From Oncomelania hupensis (Eukaryota > Mollusca > Gastropoda > Littorinimorpha > Pomatiopsidae): a stretch of 64,000 bases of DNA. Position numbers and translations under genes: made by a program. The notes beneath the pieces were generated by a model that saw only the letters and a list, made by a program, of their open reading frames with translations, did not search any database and was not told where the DNA came from. Below are positions 21,664 through 32,913 of the stretch, in pieces (position 1 is the first letter of the stretch; each line of letters starts with the position of its first letter). Location: positions 564,937-628,936 of the forward strand of contig CM072526.1 in the NCBI GenBank assembly GCA_036898135.1. The letters are read 5' to 3'.

Positions 21664-22176
21664 TATTTTGTTTCATGAGAGGATTAAAATGGTGAGCTGT
21701 AATTAGTATGAATTGATGTTTTGTGGATGTGGCAATTTTCATGACAATAATTCCTTGATCAAATGTTGCGAGTTGCGCGAAATCTGACATTACACAAAAT
21801 ACACATTTTTCATGCAGCCAGACTGGGGGTAGGCACCTCTGCTGAGGGGAAGCTACATCTTGAGAATACAGCTGAGAAGAAATGGAGCTGGTAATGGGTT
21901 AGGTTTTGAGTAAGGAAGAGGAAAAGCAGACGAAGAAAACGACAGTTAAAAAGAGAATTAGATAAAGGTGAACGAGAAGACGAGAGAAGACGGCTAGAGA
22001 ATTAGAAGGCGGCAGTGAGGATTGAGAGAAGAAGGGAAGTGGATCGACAAGTTGAGAGAGCACAGGAGATGAGAGCCACGAGAAAGAAAGCTATGTACTT
22101 TGTCACGTGACCCACTTGTCTGTCCTGTTAATTGTACGTGTATTTGTGTGGTTGTATAGTTTGTGTTTTAGATTAT
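21660..22176. other. Intergenic DNA, no gene confirmed
   Basis: Contains a purine-rich stretch (21890-22100) whose frames are rich in Arg, Lys and Glu (for example RKRKSRRRKRQLKRELDKGE), coiled-coil-like but broken by stops. No family recognised. Confidence 0.35.
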
Positions 22177-22184
22177 CGTTGGTT

Positions 22185-23200
22185 CCTATCCTATCCTGTC
22201 CCATAACCCGAAGGTCGTAGGGGCACCACAGATGATCGCTTAACCAGCATACTCCATCTTTCTCTGTCCTCAGCAGCCCTCATGGCTTCGCTCAGTGTCA
22301 AACCAGTCCATTCTCGAATGTTGTCCTCCCACCTCTTTTTCGGTCTCCCCCTTCTTCTACCTCCTTGCACTGTGCCTTGCAGAATGGTCTTTGCAAGGCC
22401 TGATGATCTGGTGACGTGGCCATACCATCGGAGTTTCCGTTTCTTCACCACTGTGAGCAGGTCATCGTGTTGTCCAATGGCTTGTGTGATGGTCTGTCGG
22501 ACTTCAACGTTGGTGATGTGTTGGGTATAGGAAATGCACAGAAGTCTTCTGTAGCACCTCATCTCCATGCTTTGTATTCTTCGTTGGAGATCTGCTGTGA
22601 GGGTCCATGCTTCGCAAGCATATAGGAAGATGGAGATGACCAGAGATCGCAGCAGTCTTACTTTGGAATGTAGACTGATGGTTCTGTCTTTCCAAATGGG
22701 CTTCAACCTTGTCAGGGCAGCAGTTGTTTGTGCGATCCTGGAGAGGACTTCCTGTCGAGTCCCATTGTCTGACACAATGGCTCCTAAATATTTGAAGCTG
22801 TGCACTGTGTTGAGGGATTGGCCTTGTACTTTGATGTCCGTGTTGATGCCATTGGTGTTGTTGGTCATCATTTTGGTCTTCTCTGCACTTATTTCCATTC
22901 CATAAGCTCTGGAGGTGGTGTCAAGCCTCTGTACAAGCTGTTCAAGTTCTTGTTCCTCTCCAGCCAATCCATCAATATCATCCGCAAAACGAAGATTGGA
23001 GATTGCTCTGCCCCCTATGCTGACTGTGCCTTCGTGATCTGCAAGAGCATCTGACATGATGCGCTCTAGGAAGATGTTGAAGAGTGTTGGAGAGAGTAGG
23101 CATCCTTGACGCACACCGATTGTTGTTCTGAACCAGTTCCCGATGACGCTGTTATGGAGGACTGCACTGGTAGCCTTGTCATACAGGCTTTTGATGACTT
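22185..23200 (-). mobile_element. RTE LINE, 3' half with open RT frame
   Basis: 5'-truncated RTE copy of 1,016 bp on the minus strand with target duplication CGTTGGTT (22177-22184 and 23201-23208). It carries a single open frame (22191-23114, 307 codons, starting at MRQGCLLSPTLFNIFLERIM) that runs to the tail repeat. The 3' tail on the coding strand is ggacaggataggat, the pentamer-type tail seen at all RTE copies in the window. Confidence 0.9.
22191..23114 (-). CDS. RTE reverse transcriptase, C-terminal 307 residues
   Basis: The frame starts within the RT palm and contains RQGCLLSPTLFNIFLERIM, the catalytic box LRFADDIDGLAG, SFKYLGAIVSDNGTRQEV, SLVISIFLYACEAWTL, RRIQSMEMRCYRRLL and the C-terminal KKRKLRWYGHVTRSSG...RRRGRPKKRWEDNIREW. 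This order and the RWYGH/GRPKKRW tail are typical of RTE/BovB-group LINEs. The endonuclease and the first RT motifs are absent through 5' truncation, so the protein cannot be complete, but the lack of stops points to a young insertion. The methionine listed as start is internal to the original ORF. Confidence 0.85.
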   Translation of the reverse strand: MRQGCLLSPTLFNIFLERIMSDALADHEGTVSIGGRAISNLRFADDIDGLAGEEQELEQLVQRLDTTSRAYGMEISAEKTKMMTNNTNGINTDIKVQGQSLNTVHSFKYLGAIVSDNGTRQEVLSRIAQTTAALTRLKPIWKDRTISLHSKVRLLRSLVISIFLYACEAWTLTADLQRRIQSMEMRCYRRLLCISYTQHITNVEVRQTITQAIGQHDDLLTVVKKRKLRWYGHVTRSSGLAKTILQGTVQGGRRRGRPKKRWEDNIREWTGLTLSEAMRAAEDRERWSMLVKRSSVVPLRPSGYGTG

Positions 23201-23208
23201 CGTTGGTT

Positions 23209-26200
23209 ACCTGGGAGAATATAGAACATGAACGGATTTATGGACTTTGTTTATATCCTAAGTAAACATGTATAAATGTTAATTGAACTGGACTCGGGTA
23301 TGTAAAATGAACGTTGTGCGAAAGTGTGAGGGGTGTTGTTTTTCTTGTCTGACAACTTTATATAATGTATTGTTTTGTTTGTCTAAATTTTTTTCTATAT
23401 TTACTTCTTTACATCTTAACAAAACTTTTCCCAGAATTTTCTGCTTCTTTACCTAACTTTGCATCCACCGGCTCCCCTTCCTATTGGACATACTTACGTC
23501 ACCCATAGTTTCATTTTAAAATGAGAAGAACCACCATGGTTTTTTGCATGTGATATCCTTTTCCATCTGCCATTTTATGTTTGAATGTGCTGATCTGGTT
23601 GATAAAATGGAAATATATTTTGGTTCAATATCTTTTATTTAATGAGATTTTTAAAGTTTGCAATAGTAAACACCTGTTTAAATTTTTACATGGTTTGTTT
23701 TATCGCATATAGATCCTATTGTCTTTTTATATTCTAGGTTAAATTTTATTAGTAAAACTGGTTTTATTTATGATCTTTATCATATTTAAATGTTAGCAGT
23801 TAAAGTCTGATTTTGCTTAGATTTGTGTGGCCTTATTGGGCTCCTGGCAGTCCGCGGGACCCCATAAATACTGAATATCTATCTTCTCGTTGACGGGAGT
23901 TTGGCATGGCATGCATCAATCAAGCAGCTGGTCTTGTATTGCCCTGGCTCTGCTAGAAAGCTGCAGCTCATGGCTCAAACCTGAGCAAGACCATAGTGGC
24001 AGAGCGTATATAGAGAATGAAGAACAGTTTTACGCTCCCATTGTGGAATCATGTCACTTTTCTCTTAAAATAAGGGCTTTTTGATTAGTTTAAATGGTAA
24101 ACCACACCTCTCCATCACTTTTAAAATCCATATATTTTTTTAATTTCCTCACAAATACAGAGAAAGAAAAGGATAGAGAAAAGAAAAGAGAATGTGAGAA
24201 TTAAAAAAAAAGCACTTGACAAGCCAAATGTAAATTAATAGACTGTCCTACACAGTAGAAACCAAGCCTTAGACAATCCGTGTATTCTTCTTTTGAAGAG
24301 CATGCGCACTAGAGCTGGATTTAATAGTACATACATACGAATGTTTACTATCCCCAGCTAATATTTTTTCACGCACTCAGAAAGCCTTTACACACAAACT
24401 AAAATAACCGGTTGTGGGCATGCGCACTTATTTTAAACTATTTATAATCTGGGGTTTCCTAAATATTATTCAGAAACACCAACATATTTTCTTACTCACT
24501 CATGTAACATTCATTCATTCATATTTTCTGAGATATGGCACATATAACATGTGTTTTTTTCTAATATGTATACTATGCACAGACACAAAACAACACTCAT
24601 GCACATATACTTACAAGTAAATTAATTTTATAACATAAAAAAACATTGGTTGAATCACAGAATCAAACCCACAACTACTGTTCGACCGAAATGCCAGTCG
24701 AAGTTCTTAACTATTCGTCTATCGCTGCTAGTTAATCTTTCAGTGAACGCTACTTAACATATTCCCCATATACTGTGCTTATGCACGTATGGCTAGGCAT
24801 GAATAGAAACCACCCCTTTTAACTTCTTGTTTTGTGTCTTGATTAAGGGGCTTGGCAATTATTCAACATTAAGCTATTGTGTGCAAACATTTACAGTCAG
24901 TCATGTTTGAAAGACGTGTGTATATTTCTTTTCTCATAGGAATAACAAAATGTATTTCAGATATGGCTTATTCTCATGTGACTAAAACAATTGACTCAAG
25001 TCTTGAATTATTAAATGACTATTGATTTGACATTAGGTGATGAAATTGAACACAGTTAAAAAAAAGTGAACAATTTAAATCAGAACCTGATTAAGCAAAT
25101 AAAGACAGTGCAATTGAATCTGCTTTAGATAAAATAAACATTATTAACATTAAGTACTAACTTCCACTCCAACCTCCCACCCCACTTAGGGTTTGTATGC
25201 AACACTACTATGTCAATATGCTTTAAATCCACCATGGTGTTTTCAACTTTACAAGCTTTGCTGGCATGTCAACAGACCTTGGTAGTAGTTAAAATATCAT
25301 GTGTCCTCGAGGTTTGACTGAGGAAATATGGAGACAGTGACGGCAGACTTTTCTTATTTGTTAACTTTGTTTAAAAAAATAAACATAATTATCTCTGTTG
25401 ATATGGTTTTGAGGATAATGTCTTTTATTTGTTAATATGTAATAATATATATATTTTATCTGAACATGTTTTGTTTTAATGTTTATTCAGTATAGTTCAG
25501 TAACTGAAAAGAATATTAAATCAATATATGTGGAGGTCTGGAGGAAGTATTTTTTGCTTTATGAGATAGTCTTTTGTTGCCATAAATAATGTTGAAATTC
25601 CAACACTTACCAATGTCTGCAAGATCCATTTTCCCGAACTAAATGGGCTTCATTTTAAACAGAGATTTTGCGATCATTTAGTATGTTGTATTCAGTACAA
25701 CTAAAATACCTCTGTGGTAGGCGAGATTCACAATGTTCTGTTCATATGGCATGCTCATTTTTATATATTAAAAATTAATTCTGAATCAGCTCTGGATTGG
25801 AATACATTTTTAATGGCAGAGAAATTTACATGTTGATAAGTAATTAGCCCAGCTGAAAATAATGCCAACAAACCTCCAAACTTATAATACAGGGTTCTTG
25901 TCACTTTGATAAGGCAATTATTAATAACAGGATCCTGATTCAAATTATGAAATAAATATTCTTCAGAATCTAAAACAAGGAACACTGATAAGTTTTTGTA
26001 TATAACTTTATAATAGACCTCTCCAAACTTTTGACCATTTGTGGACCAAGCACTTTGTCGTATCTGTTATGTAAAGTAATGATTTCTTCAGGTTTTAGTC
26101 TTAGTGCTTGTTCTGGTCAACACCCTTCAAAATAATATTGGATGCAGTCAAATTAATTTAAAAAAACAAAACAAAACTATTTAACTTTCAGTTTCCTAAT

Positions 26201-26279
26201 AGCGATCTCCCTGCCTTTACACCACGTGTATGCCTTGTATACTGTTGTCCTTGTTGTGTGTCTGTAATATATTTGTTGC
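23209..26279. other. Gene-poor AT-rich DNA
   Basis: About 3 kb without a supportable gene. Near 23830-23875 is a degraded LINE terminal block (attgggctcctggcagtccgcgggacc). The rest consists of AT-rich sequence with short chance frames. No splice-bounded coding exon or transposon domain was recognised. Confidence 0.5.
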
Positions 26280-26382
26280 ACGTGAGCGTGTATGTTGGTA
26301 TAGGTCGCCGCGCTTTGAGTTCGAAATCATTCGAAGTAAAGCGCGTATTAGCATCCGGTATTATTATTATTATTATTATTAA
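26280..26382 (+). repeat. SINE/LINE tail with (ATT)n
   Basis: The sequence gtcgccgcgctttgagttcgaa...gtaaagcgcgtattagcatccggt leads into (ATT)n. The layout (GCGCTTTGAG ... AAGCGC.TAT.A...ATT repeats) is the familiar 3' end of many invertebrate SINEs and resembles the tail of the LINE at 10846-11700. Confidence 0.5.
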
Positions 26383-26547
26383 ATATAATTTTGACTTTCC
26401 TGAAGCAATCAATATCATCAACCTCTCTCTTTTCTCTGCATAATCGTCAACGCCTGTGGCTATAATATTAATTGTTTCTGTGGTGAGCAACTCATCGCAA
26501 TTCACTTGTAATAGAATATCAAAAATTTTAAAAAAACTAATTAAAAT

Positions 26548-26970
26548 ATGGCTGGCACTGCTATGGTTCTTGGCACTACTGCTATCAACGCGTTAGCCTT
26601 TTCAGGTTCAAATTATTTATTTTCAAAACTAGACAGTAAAGAAGAATATAAATGTGATAACTTAGCAGTGGAAAAATTAGTACAAGATCAGGCTGAATAT
26701 GAGAAAAACAGACTATTGCAGCTTGATTTCATTAATAAAAGAATGAAGAACATGCTGATAAAACATTTGAAGACGTTATGAAGCTTTGCACCAATATTAT
26801 TTATTTACCGGCACAGCATTAAAACAACCAGCATTATCTAATTACTATACACCTAACATTGCACCTACAATGTCAGAGACTGGAGAACAAGTCTTAATTG
26901 TGTTTGGAACAGTAGTAGTTTATTATCTTGTTAAACATCTACTAAATAAAAATAATGTCTGCTTGTTTGT
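26548..26970 (+). pseudogene. Small membrane-type protein of unknown function, frameshifted
   Basis: The first frame (26548-26781) opens with a hydrophobic N-terminus (VLGTTAINALAFSGSNYLF) and a charged, helix-prone stretch (DQAEYEKNRLLQLDFINKR). After frame breaks near 26755-26790 a further frame continues with LHQYYLFTGTAL and ends with a second hydrophobic segment (VLIVFGTVVVYYLVKHLL). This N- and C-terminal membrane layout and its position just upstream of a Maverick-like integrase remnant suggest it belonged to the same large DNA element. I cannot name the family. It is clearly inactivated. Confidence 0.45.
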
Positions 26971-26984
26971 CTAAAGTATATTAT

Positions 26985-28200
26985 TCTGAGTCAGGGTATT
27001 GGAAATGAAAAACGGCTGTTAGTTAACAGAAAAGATAGGAAAAGACTGTTAAACAATGGTTAGCTAAACAAGCAGTTTGGCAAATTTATCTTCCACCCCC
27101 TCTCCCCCTCCCCTCCCTCCCTCCAAATAAAATAATAATAAGACCTAAATTTGGAAATGGCAAGCTCAACGACACATCAAATGGACTTGCTGTATCTTCC
27201 TCATGACACAATACGAAGAAAAAATTCAAATACGCCCTGTTAGTGATCTTGCATCGAGAAATATAGATGCCGAACCTCTTACAACCAAAATTGCATTAGA
27301 GGTTTCTCTTGCATTATATGATGATGATGATGTCCACTGTATGGCGCACATATCCATGCTGGCAGCATGCTCAGGGCGCCCCCTTTGGGGAAAATGGTAA
27401 AAAAACAAACAAAAACAACTAACCTAACTACTCTCATCATAATGTTACAATACGAAGAGGAATTCCTGGGTTACATAGATCTCAAGGCCTCATAAAAAAC
27501 TTCAATCGTCAACTAGTAGATACTGTTTACTTATCTGTATTCTAAGGAGTTGTATACTGATACCACTAATACAGAATGGGTAACTAGGCTACCTCGCGTT
27601 TTGAGATAAATGAATTCTGACACTCAAGCTGTATTGAAACCAGTTAAAGCTATTAAGCTTAAACAGATCAATACTCCTAAGCTAGATGAAGGTCGCCCTG
27701 ATTTAAGTTTGCTAAATGCATGCTTTATGAACCAGATATTTATATTTATAATTGCTTCACTGAACAATATGAAATTGATAAAAATTGCAAATTTCTATGC
27801 AAAAGAGTCTTCACAAGAGTGTTTAAGAAGCTTAAAGGGGAGTGAGTATAAAGAATGCGACTTGAACTTATACACATATTACTTTGATTGTTTTGTGGAC
27901 AAGATTTATTAGGTAGGCAAGTCCATAAAATAAACCCACATGTAGTCAAACAAACTGATTGAAAGGATGAATGCGACTAATAATTTAGGAGAAATCGTAG
28001 ATTTTTAGTTTCTCTGGGTCCTGGACGACCAACAGTCAATTGCAATAGTCAAATTTACTGTATAAATTTTGATGCTTTTTTGCTGTATTTCACTTTATGT
28101 TATTTCTATTTAATCCCACAGAATATATCAACCAGACGATGTAATACCAGTGACTGTGGAACCTTCCCTGACAGCGCCTGGCAAAAGATAACGTCGGCCT
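26985..28200 (+). pseudogene. Maverick/Polinton-like integrase remnant
   Basis: Broken frames carry recognisable integrase pieces: HQMDLLYLPHD (first acidic catalytic region) near 27175, MDAEPLTTKIALEVS near 27265, NVTIRRGIPGLHRSQGLI at about 27441-27494 and TEWVTRLPRVL near 27575. I associate this pattern with the retroviral-type integrases of Maverick/Polinton-like elements and related adintovirus-like insertions. The middle catalytic region is missing where a SINE-like insert (27317-27381) lies, the third catalytic position appears as Lys rather than Glu, and several stops occur. A separated C-terminal-like piece lies at about 28120-28200. No polymerase, ATPase or capsid gene is present, so it is a small fossil. 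Confidence 0.5.
27317..27381 (-). repeat. Short SINE-like element with (ATC)n tail, copy 1
   Basis: On the minus strand it reads gcgccctgagcatgctgccagcatggatatgtgcgcc...cagtggacatcatcatcat. The same sequence, with small differences and the same 5' and 3' limits, occurs on the plus strand at 53638-53709. It interrupts the integrase remnant. Confidence 0.6.
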
Positions 28201-29348
28201 AAGATCGTCTTCCTGGAAACTGTGTAAACAAGCAGTCTCGGTTGTGTAGGTGTGTTGTGATCTTGACATTTTCAGTCTGAAATCAAAAAAGCAATTAATT
28301 TATTGAAGCTCTCTAATAGTCCTAAAAGTGGTACAATATATAAATTTCTTAATTTCCAATAAACAAAATTGTGTTTGCTGGAATGCTTATGAGAACATGA
28401 TTATATACTATTTAATAGCACGTTGCGGCTACAAAATGTTGATGTTTTGGAGAATTTCATTTTAACATTGGAGTGAAAACTGAATATGTTATCAGAGGAT
28501 TTAACTGTCATGAACCCTCACAACAGCCTCAGACTATCCTACATTGGAAGGTTCTGTAAAAAGGGTTTGCCTGGTTTTAAAAAAAAGGAAAGACATCGAG
28601 GATCATTCCATACTGAAAGAGTACTGGAAGAGTCCATTTCTTCATCCCTCAACCCCTAGGTTAAACGAGCCACTGAATTTGATTCTTTTGTTTCATCTGT
28701 AAGTCAAGAAGATTGTGTGTGGAAAACCCCCTAAAATGTGTTGCCGCATGACAAAACCCGGCTAAAGACGCCAGGATTGATTCGCTGCTACAGCCGTAAA
28801 ACACTAAAAATAGGCTACCCCATCAATTTTAGGATTGTTGCCTCTTTGTCTTTATTTAAGACTTTTCTTTAATATCCCAAACGGATTTTGTTAAAAAATT
28901 ACTAAAACATTGTTTATTTTGTTGATTTTGATAAGGGTGTTGATCACACCTTGCTAAAACAATGGCACTAATTGACCTCCGATACCCCAACTTATCTTGT
29001 CCGACAATGAAGGGAAATCCCCAATGTGGATTGATATACAACGTCTGGAGAGTGAAAAGTCCCTATTGCTACTACTTTTTGGTACATAAAAGTGTGTGGC
29101 GTATGAATTTTTCATGAAATTCCTTGTTCCGAAGCTTGCTTGTGACACAAGTTGTGTTCGAATGTGTCTCTAGCAGGGTCGTGAAAAACTGAAGTGTTGC
29201 CTATAGATTTTCGACGATTTTTAGTTCAAAGTGAATTTTTTAGTGTAGATAAACTCATCATACATCTATTTCAAGTGTTTTCTTGCAATATTTATGTTGC
29301 ATTTGTTAGAAACAATTTGTCAAAGTAAGTGACCGATTCTTTTTGGAA
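28201..29348. other. Unannotated DNA upstream of a possible first exon
   Basis: No protein recognised. Short GC-richer stretches occur near 28140-28260. The last 20 bases (ttttggaaaccggaagtg) include CCGGAAGTG, an ETS-type core promoter motif adjacent to the ATG at 29358. Confidence 0.35.
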
Positions 29349-29357
29349 ACCGGAAGT

Positions 29358-29643
29358 GATGGCTTCGTCTCCAGCGTCAGTAGATGTGTCGTCTGCTAGA
29401 GTAGCTAGGGCCTTGAATCGACCCGGTTTTGCTTCTGAAGAGCTCCAAGACCTGCTTTCAGACTATTTTTATGATGGTGCCAGTGGGAACTGTGATGAGG
29501 ATTATGATTCTGACGAGCAGAAGCTTGATCCCGTTATTAAACGATACTGTTTGTTTTCATTCAATGATTCATGTTTCGTAGGCCTCTTCGCTATTGGCGT
29601 GTCTTTAATAATCCGTCATTCTACTTGCATAGATTTAGGTAAA
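29358..29643 (+). CDS. Possible first coding exon of an unidentified gene
   Basis: The ATG at 29358 directly follows accggaagtg, an ETS-like motif often found at metazoan transcription starts. The frame encodes MASSPASVDVSSARVARALN, an amphipathic stretch (EELQDLLSDYF), and an acidic run (CDEDYDSDEQ). The frame then becomes hydrophobic and may be intronic. A gtaaag at 29639-29644 is a possible donor; the true donor could be earlier. The acidic N-terminus would also suit a transposase. No downstream exon was found. Confidence 0.35.
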
Positions 29644-29649
29644 GGTTGA

Positions 29650-31009
29650 AAAGGCGATATCAGTGAAAGAATTACAGTAGGAGTGTGGAAAATATTTCAG
29701 TAGTATATTTTGTTGGGTGGAGGTGGGGTGGGGTGGTTGAAAAGGTAAGTAGTCTGGCCTGCATTCAATATTACTAGCATGACAAGTTGACTATTTTCTC
29801 AGTATTTATTATTGTTGGTTTGTCTGTTTTAGGAAATGAACATGAGGACTATTTACCAAATTACTAGTAATTAGTATTTGCTTTGATATTTGTGTTTATT
29901 TAAACGTTATAGAGCAAAATGACATGTTATTTTGATTTACACCTGTGACGCGACAGATTTATTCGACGTGCGGAAGGGAGTGGAGAATCGGGGAATTATT
30001 AAAGCTTGATTATTAGGACTGAAAACTACCTAATGAAACTTTTGTTTTAGGTTTGTAATCTTTGTTTGACTATTTGAACTGAGCTGATGTAGCTGCTTGC
30101 AATTAAACAAAAGATTACTTGACGGACGAGGGATTTAAGAGGGAGGGGGGGGGGGGGGAGGGAGGGGGCATTATGATAGGGTTTATTTTAGAAAAATGAT
30201 TGATTCAGGCCATGTTCTTGATATATTATTATGTGTTTGAGTTATTATAGACTTGCTAAACACTTGTTTTATTTCTAATATGTTTAAAAACACTATGCAT
30301 TATGGATGGGTACAGAATAAAATTGTGCGTACTGTTTTAATTTGTTTATGGTTAATATTGTGTGAATGGTGTATAATGTGAATTTTCTCATCTTATCTCA
30401 ACTCACTGCCATATTGCTGCCATCTTCCTGATTGTTTTAATACCAAATACATGCATGGGAAAATTCTGGTTGTGAAGTAATGATCATTTTACAATTCAAA
30501 ACTTTGAAGGCAATTTCTGGAAATTAGCCCCCGAGAAAATAAAATATTAAGAAAAATCATAAAACATCAACCAATAAAGATAAAACAATTCTGTTTTTTG
30601 CATTTTGAAGATTAATTTTAGTACTTTGTTAATAAATAAATAAGTAATTTTTCATATTTTGACACTTTAGCCTGGTTTTCTCATGCTGCAACACAAATAG
30701 CCATGGGTTAAAATATACATATTTCAATAGACATAACTTTTAAGTGATTTGACAGTAGACATAACTTTTAAGTGATTTGGCAGTCTTACTCTTCATTTTG
30801 TAAAATCAAATCAACGCACACATTAGCAAATACAGACTATTTTTTTGTCCGTTTACATCCAGGAAAGGTAAGCTGAGGAGGAGATGGGAGCTGCTCTCAC
30901 TGATCTCCTCTATGACCGTTGCTTACCACCATAAAGCTGGCTTCTATTCTTTCCCTATGGCCCATTGCTTACATTAAACCCTTTATTTTTCTTAGTTAGT
31001 TAGTCATTG
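29650..31009. other. Gene-poor DNA with a poly-G run and a tandem duplication
   Basis: Contains a G-rich tract at 30135-30172 and a 27-bp tandem duplication (acataacttttaagtgatttgacagtag, twice) at about 30730-30785. No gene recognised. Confidence 0.5.
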
Positions 31010-31545
31010 CTTGGCTGAATGAGGACTCACCCCTGATCTGATACGTATAAAAGATCTGCTGAAACAGCTGGTCACTTTACAATAAAGGCATCCCATGCAA
31101 GAGGACGCTGAGGCTACACTCTAATTTATCAAACCCCCGTTTAAAAAAACAAAATAGAATACAAACATCATTATAAAATATGAATGAATGAATGAATGAA
31201 TGAAATGTAAATTTATACGCCTAACCTTTTACAACAAAACATACATATAAAATGCCTACATTGCTAAATAATAATATCGTAGGAAGCTCCAGTGATCATT
31301 TGGCAGAAAGCGTCCAATATTTCCAGCTGATCCAACAGACCTCACACACAGATTAGTTTTGTCCCGGAAGAGTTTTCAAAAAAAGATGTAGGTGAAGCAA
31401 ACGATAGTATAGTAGATTGATAAAACAGAGTAGGAATGAGAAAGAACAAATGGAAAAGACAGGGACAGTGGGAAATTAAAGCACAAAATTTCCAGAAAGT
31501 GGGATACTATTTATACAGAAACCCCCAGCACCCCAGTGGGGGTTT
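31010..31545 (-). repeat. LINE 3'-UTR repeat, minus-strand copy
   Basis: Reverse complement of the family at 2262-2868. Landmarks are gatctgctgaaacagctggtcactttacaataaaggcatccc, ctccaatatttccagctgatccaacagacc and ccagaaagtgggatactatttata. It carries an extra (TGAA)n run at 31184-31204. Its 3' terminal block is missing. Confidence 0.6.
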
Positions 31546-32008
31546 ACTTTTCTTAGTTCAGTTTTAGTTAAGATGTGTACTCATAAAGCTGCCACTCTTC
31601 TCTATGACAAGAAGCTTATTAAAAAGGCTGTGATGAAGTATTACTGTGTGTTATTGTATATGTATTATACATGCTTACAGCTTTCAAGATTAATTAGGTG
31701 TTTCGATATGTTCATAATAATAATAATAAATAAATAAATAAAACAGTTGAAAGAATGGGCCTTAATTTTCAATTTATATAAGTTGGGTGGGTTTGGAGTG
31801 GTCAGCAGTTGAATCCAGGATTGAAGCATATATCCCAGGATAATAGCATAAGGTTCTAAGGACCTGTTTTTAAATGTGATGATAAGGCTAAACACAACTA
31901 TATTCATTGTCTGAAATCATGTCATGTCTTTCCATGTATTTAGCTAATCAGCTGCCGCATACCATGTGTAGGTCAGAGAATAAACCATATTTGTTTTTTA
32001 ACATGACT
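31546..32008. other. No gene recognised
   Basis: AT-rich, with (AATA)n near 31716-31742. Nothing further supportable. Confidence 0.4.
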
Positions 32009-32103
32009 GATACCTTTGATTTGATTTTGCGTTGTTGTGAGCAGAAGCTTTGTCTAACGTTGATAATTTTCGTTAGTCGATATTATTGGAGAATTCTCTA
32101 TAA
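32009..32103 (+). repeat. LTR fragment of the TGTTA family
   Basis: The words acctttgatttgattttgcgttgttgtgag and gataattttcgttagtcgatattattggagaattctct match the middle of the LTR at 32914-33496 in the same orientation. Both ends are missing. Confidence 0.7.
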
Positions 32104-32464
32104 TTCTCACATGTGTGTGTGTTAAATTTAATATGATTAACGACTTCAAAAAGTTTGTAGTAAAGGGGAAGGTTGACCCAGCAAATTCATATAATGAAAT
32201 AGATGTATAAGGGACGGAGATAAAATATCAAAGGACAAGAGCATCAGAACTCCGCACAGGACATGACGTTCCTACAATATAAGGTGAGAGCATCAGTGCT
32301 ACACACAGGATAGGTCACATTCGTTACATAAAAAGCTACATAAGTGAATAAAAGAGATAAACAGTTGTACTAAAAATTTTAAACATAGGTCACATGGTTA
32401 AGATAAAATCTCTGCTCGATCACAAACAAATATCTAACACATACGCACATAAATAGATTTGCAA

Positions 32465-32545
32465 TGTATGTGTTACCAGAAATCTGTGAATTGAGTCAAT
32501 AGGTATATGTGTTACCAGAAATCTGTGAATTGAGTCAATACGTGT
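32465..32545. repeat. Tandem duplication (about 40-bp unit, two copies)
   Basis: The block gtgttaccagaaatctgtgaattgagtcaata occurs twice in a row. Further divergent copies of the word caatacgt follow to about 32640, suggesting an older local tandem array. Confidence 0.7.
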
Positions 32546-32913
32546 ATTGTCTTTAAAAAAAAATCAATTCGTGTTTTGACTGTGACCACTAGCCAATACA
32601 TGTAATGACTAAAATTTCCAGTCAATACGTTTATTGTCTTAAAAAATGCTGTGGTAGGTACACAAATTGATTGAACTGTCATTCAGCATTCATTGCAGCT
32701 GGTTGTAAACATGAATAAATGAATGACCCCACAATCATTTGTTGTTCTTTTAGTTCAATAAGCACACTCACAGTGACACACCCACCCAACTAAACCTTGT
32801 TAAGTAGAAGTTAATAAATATTAAAAATAAGCTTAAAATATTAAAAATAAGCTTAAAATGTACACATTTAAATTACAACTTTTTCTCTTTGTCCCTCTCT
32901 GTCCCTGTCTCTG

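Noticed and set aside
14078..22120. Possible large inverted-repeat element suggested by gtcacgtgac near 14092 and 22113 and aggtgcctac near 14230 (inverse near 21830)
   Set aside because: The matches are short, spacing within the pairs differs, and no duplication or transposase supports them.
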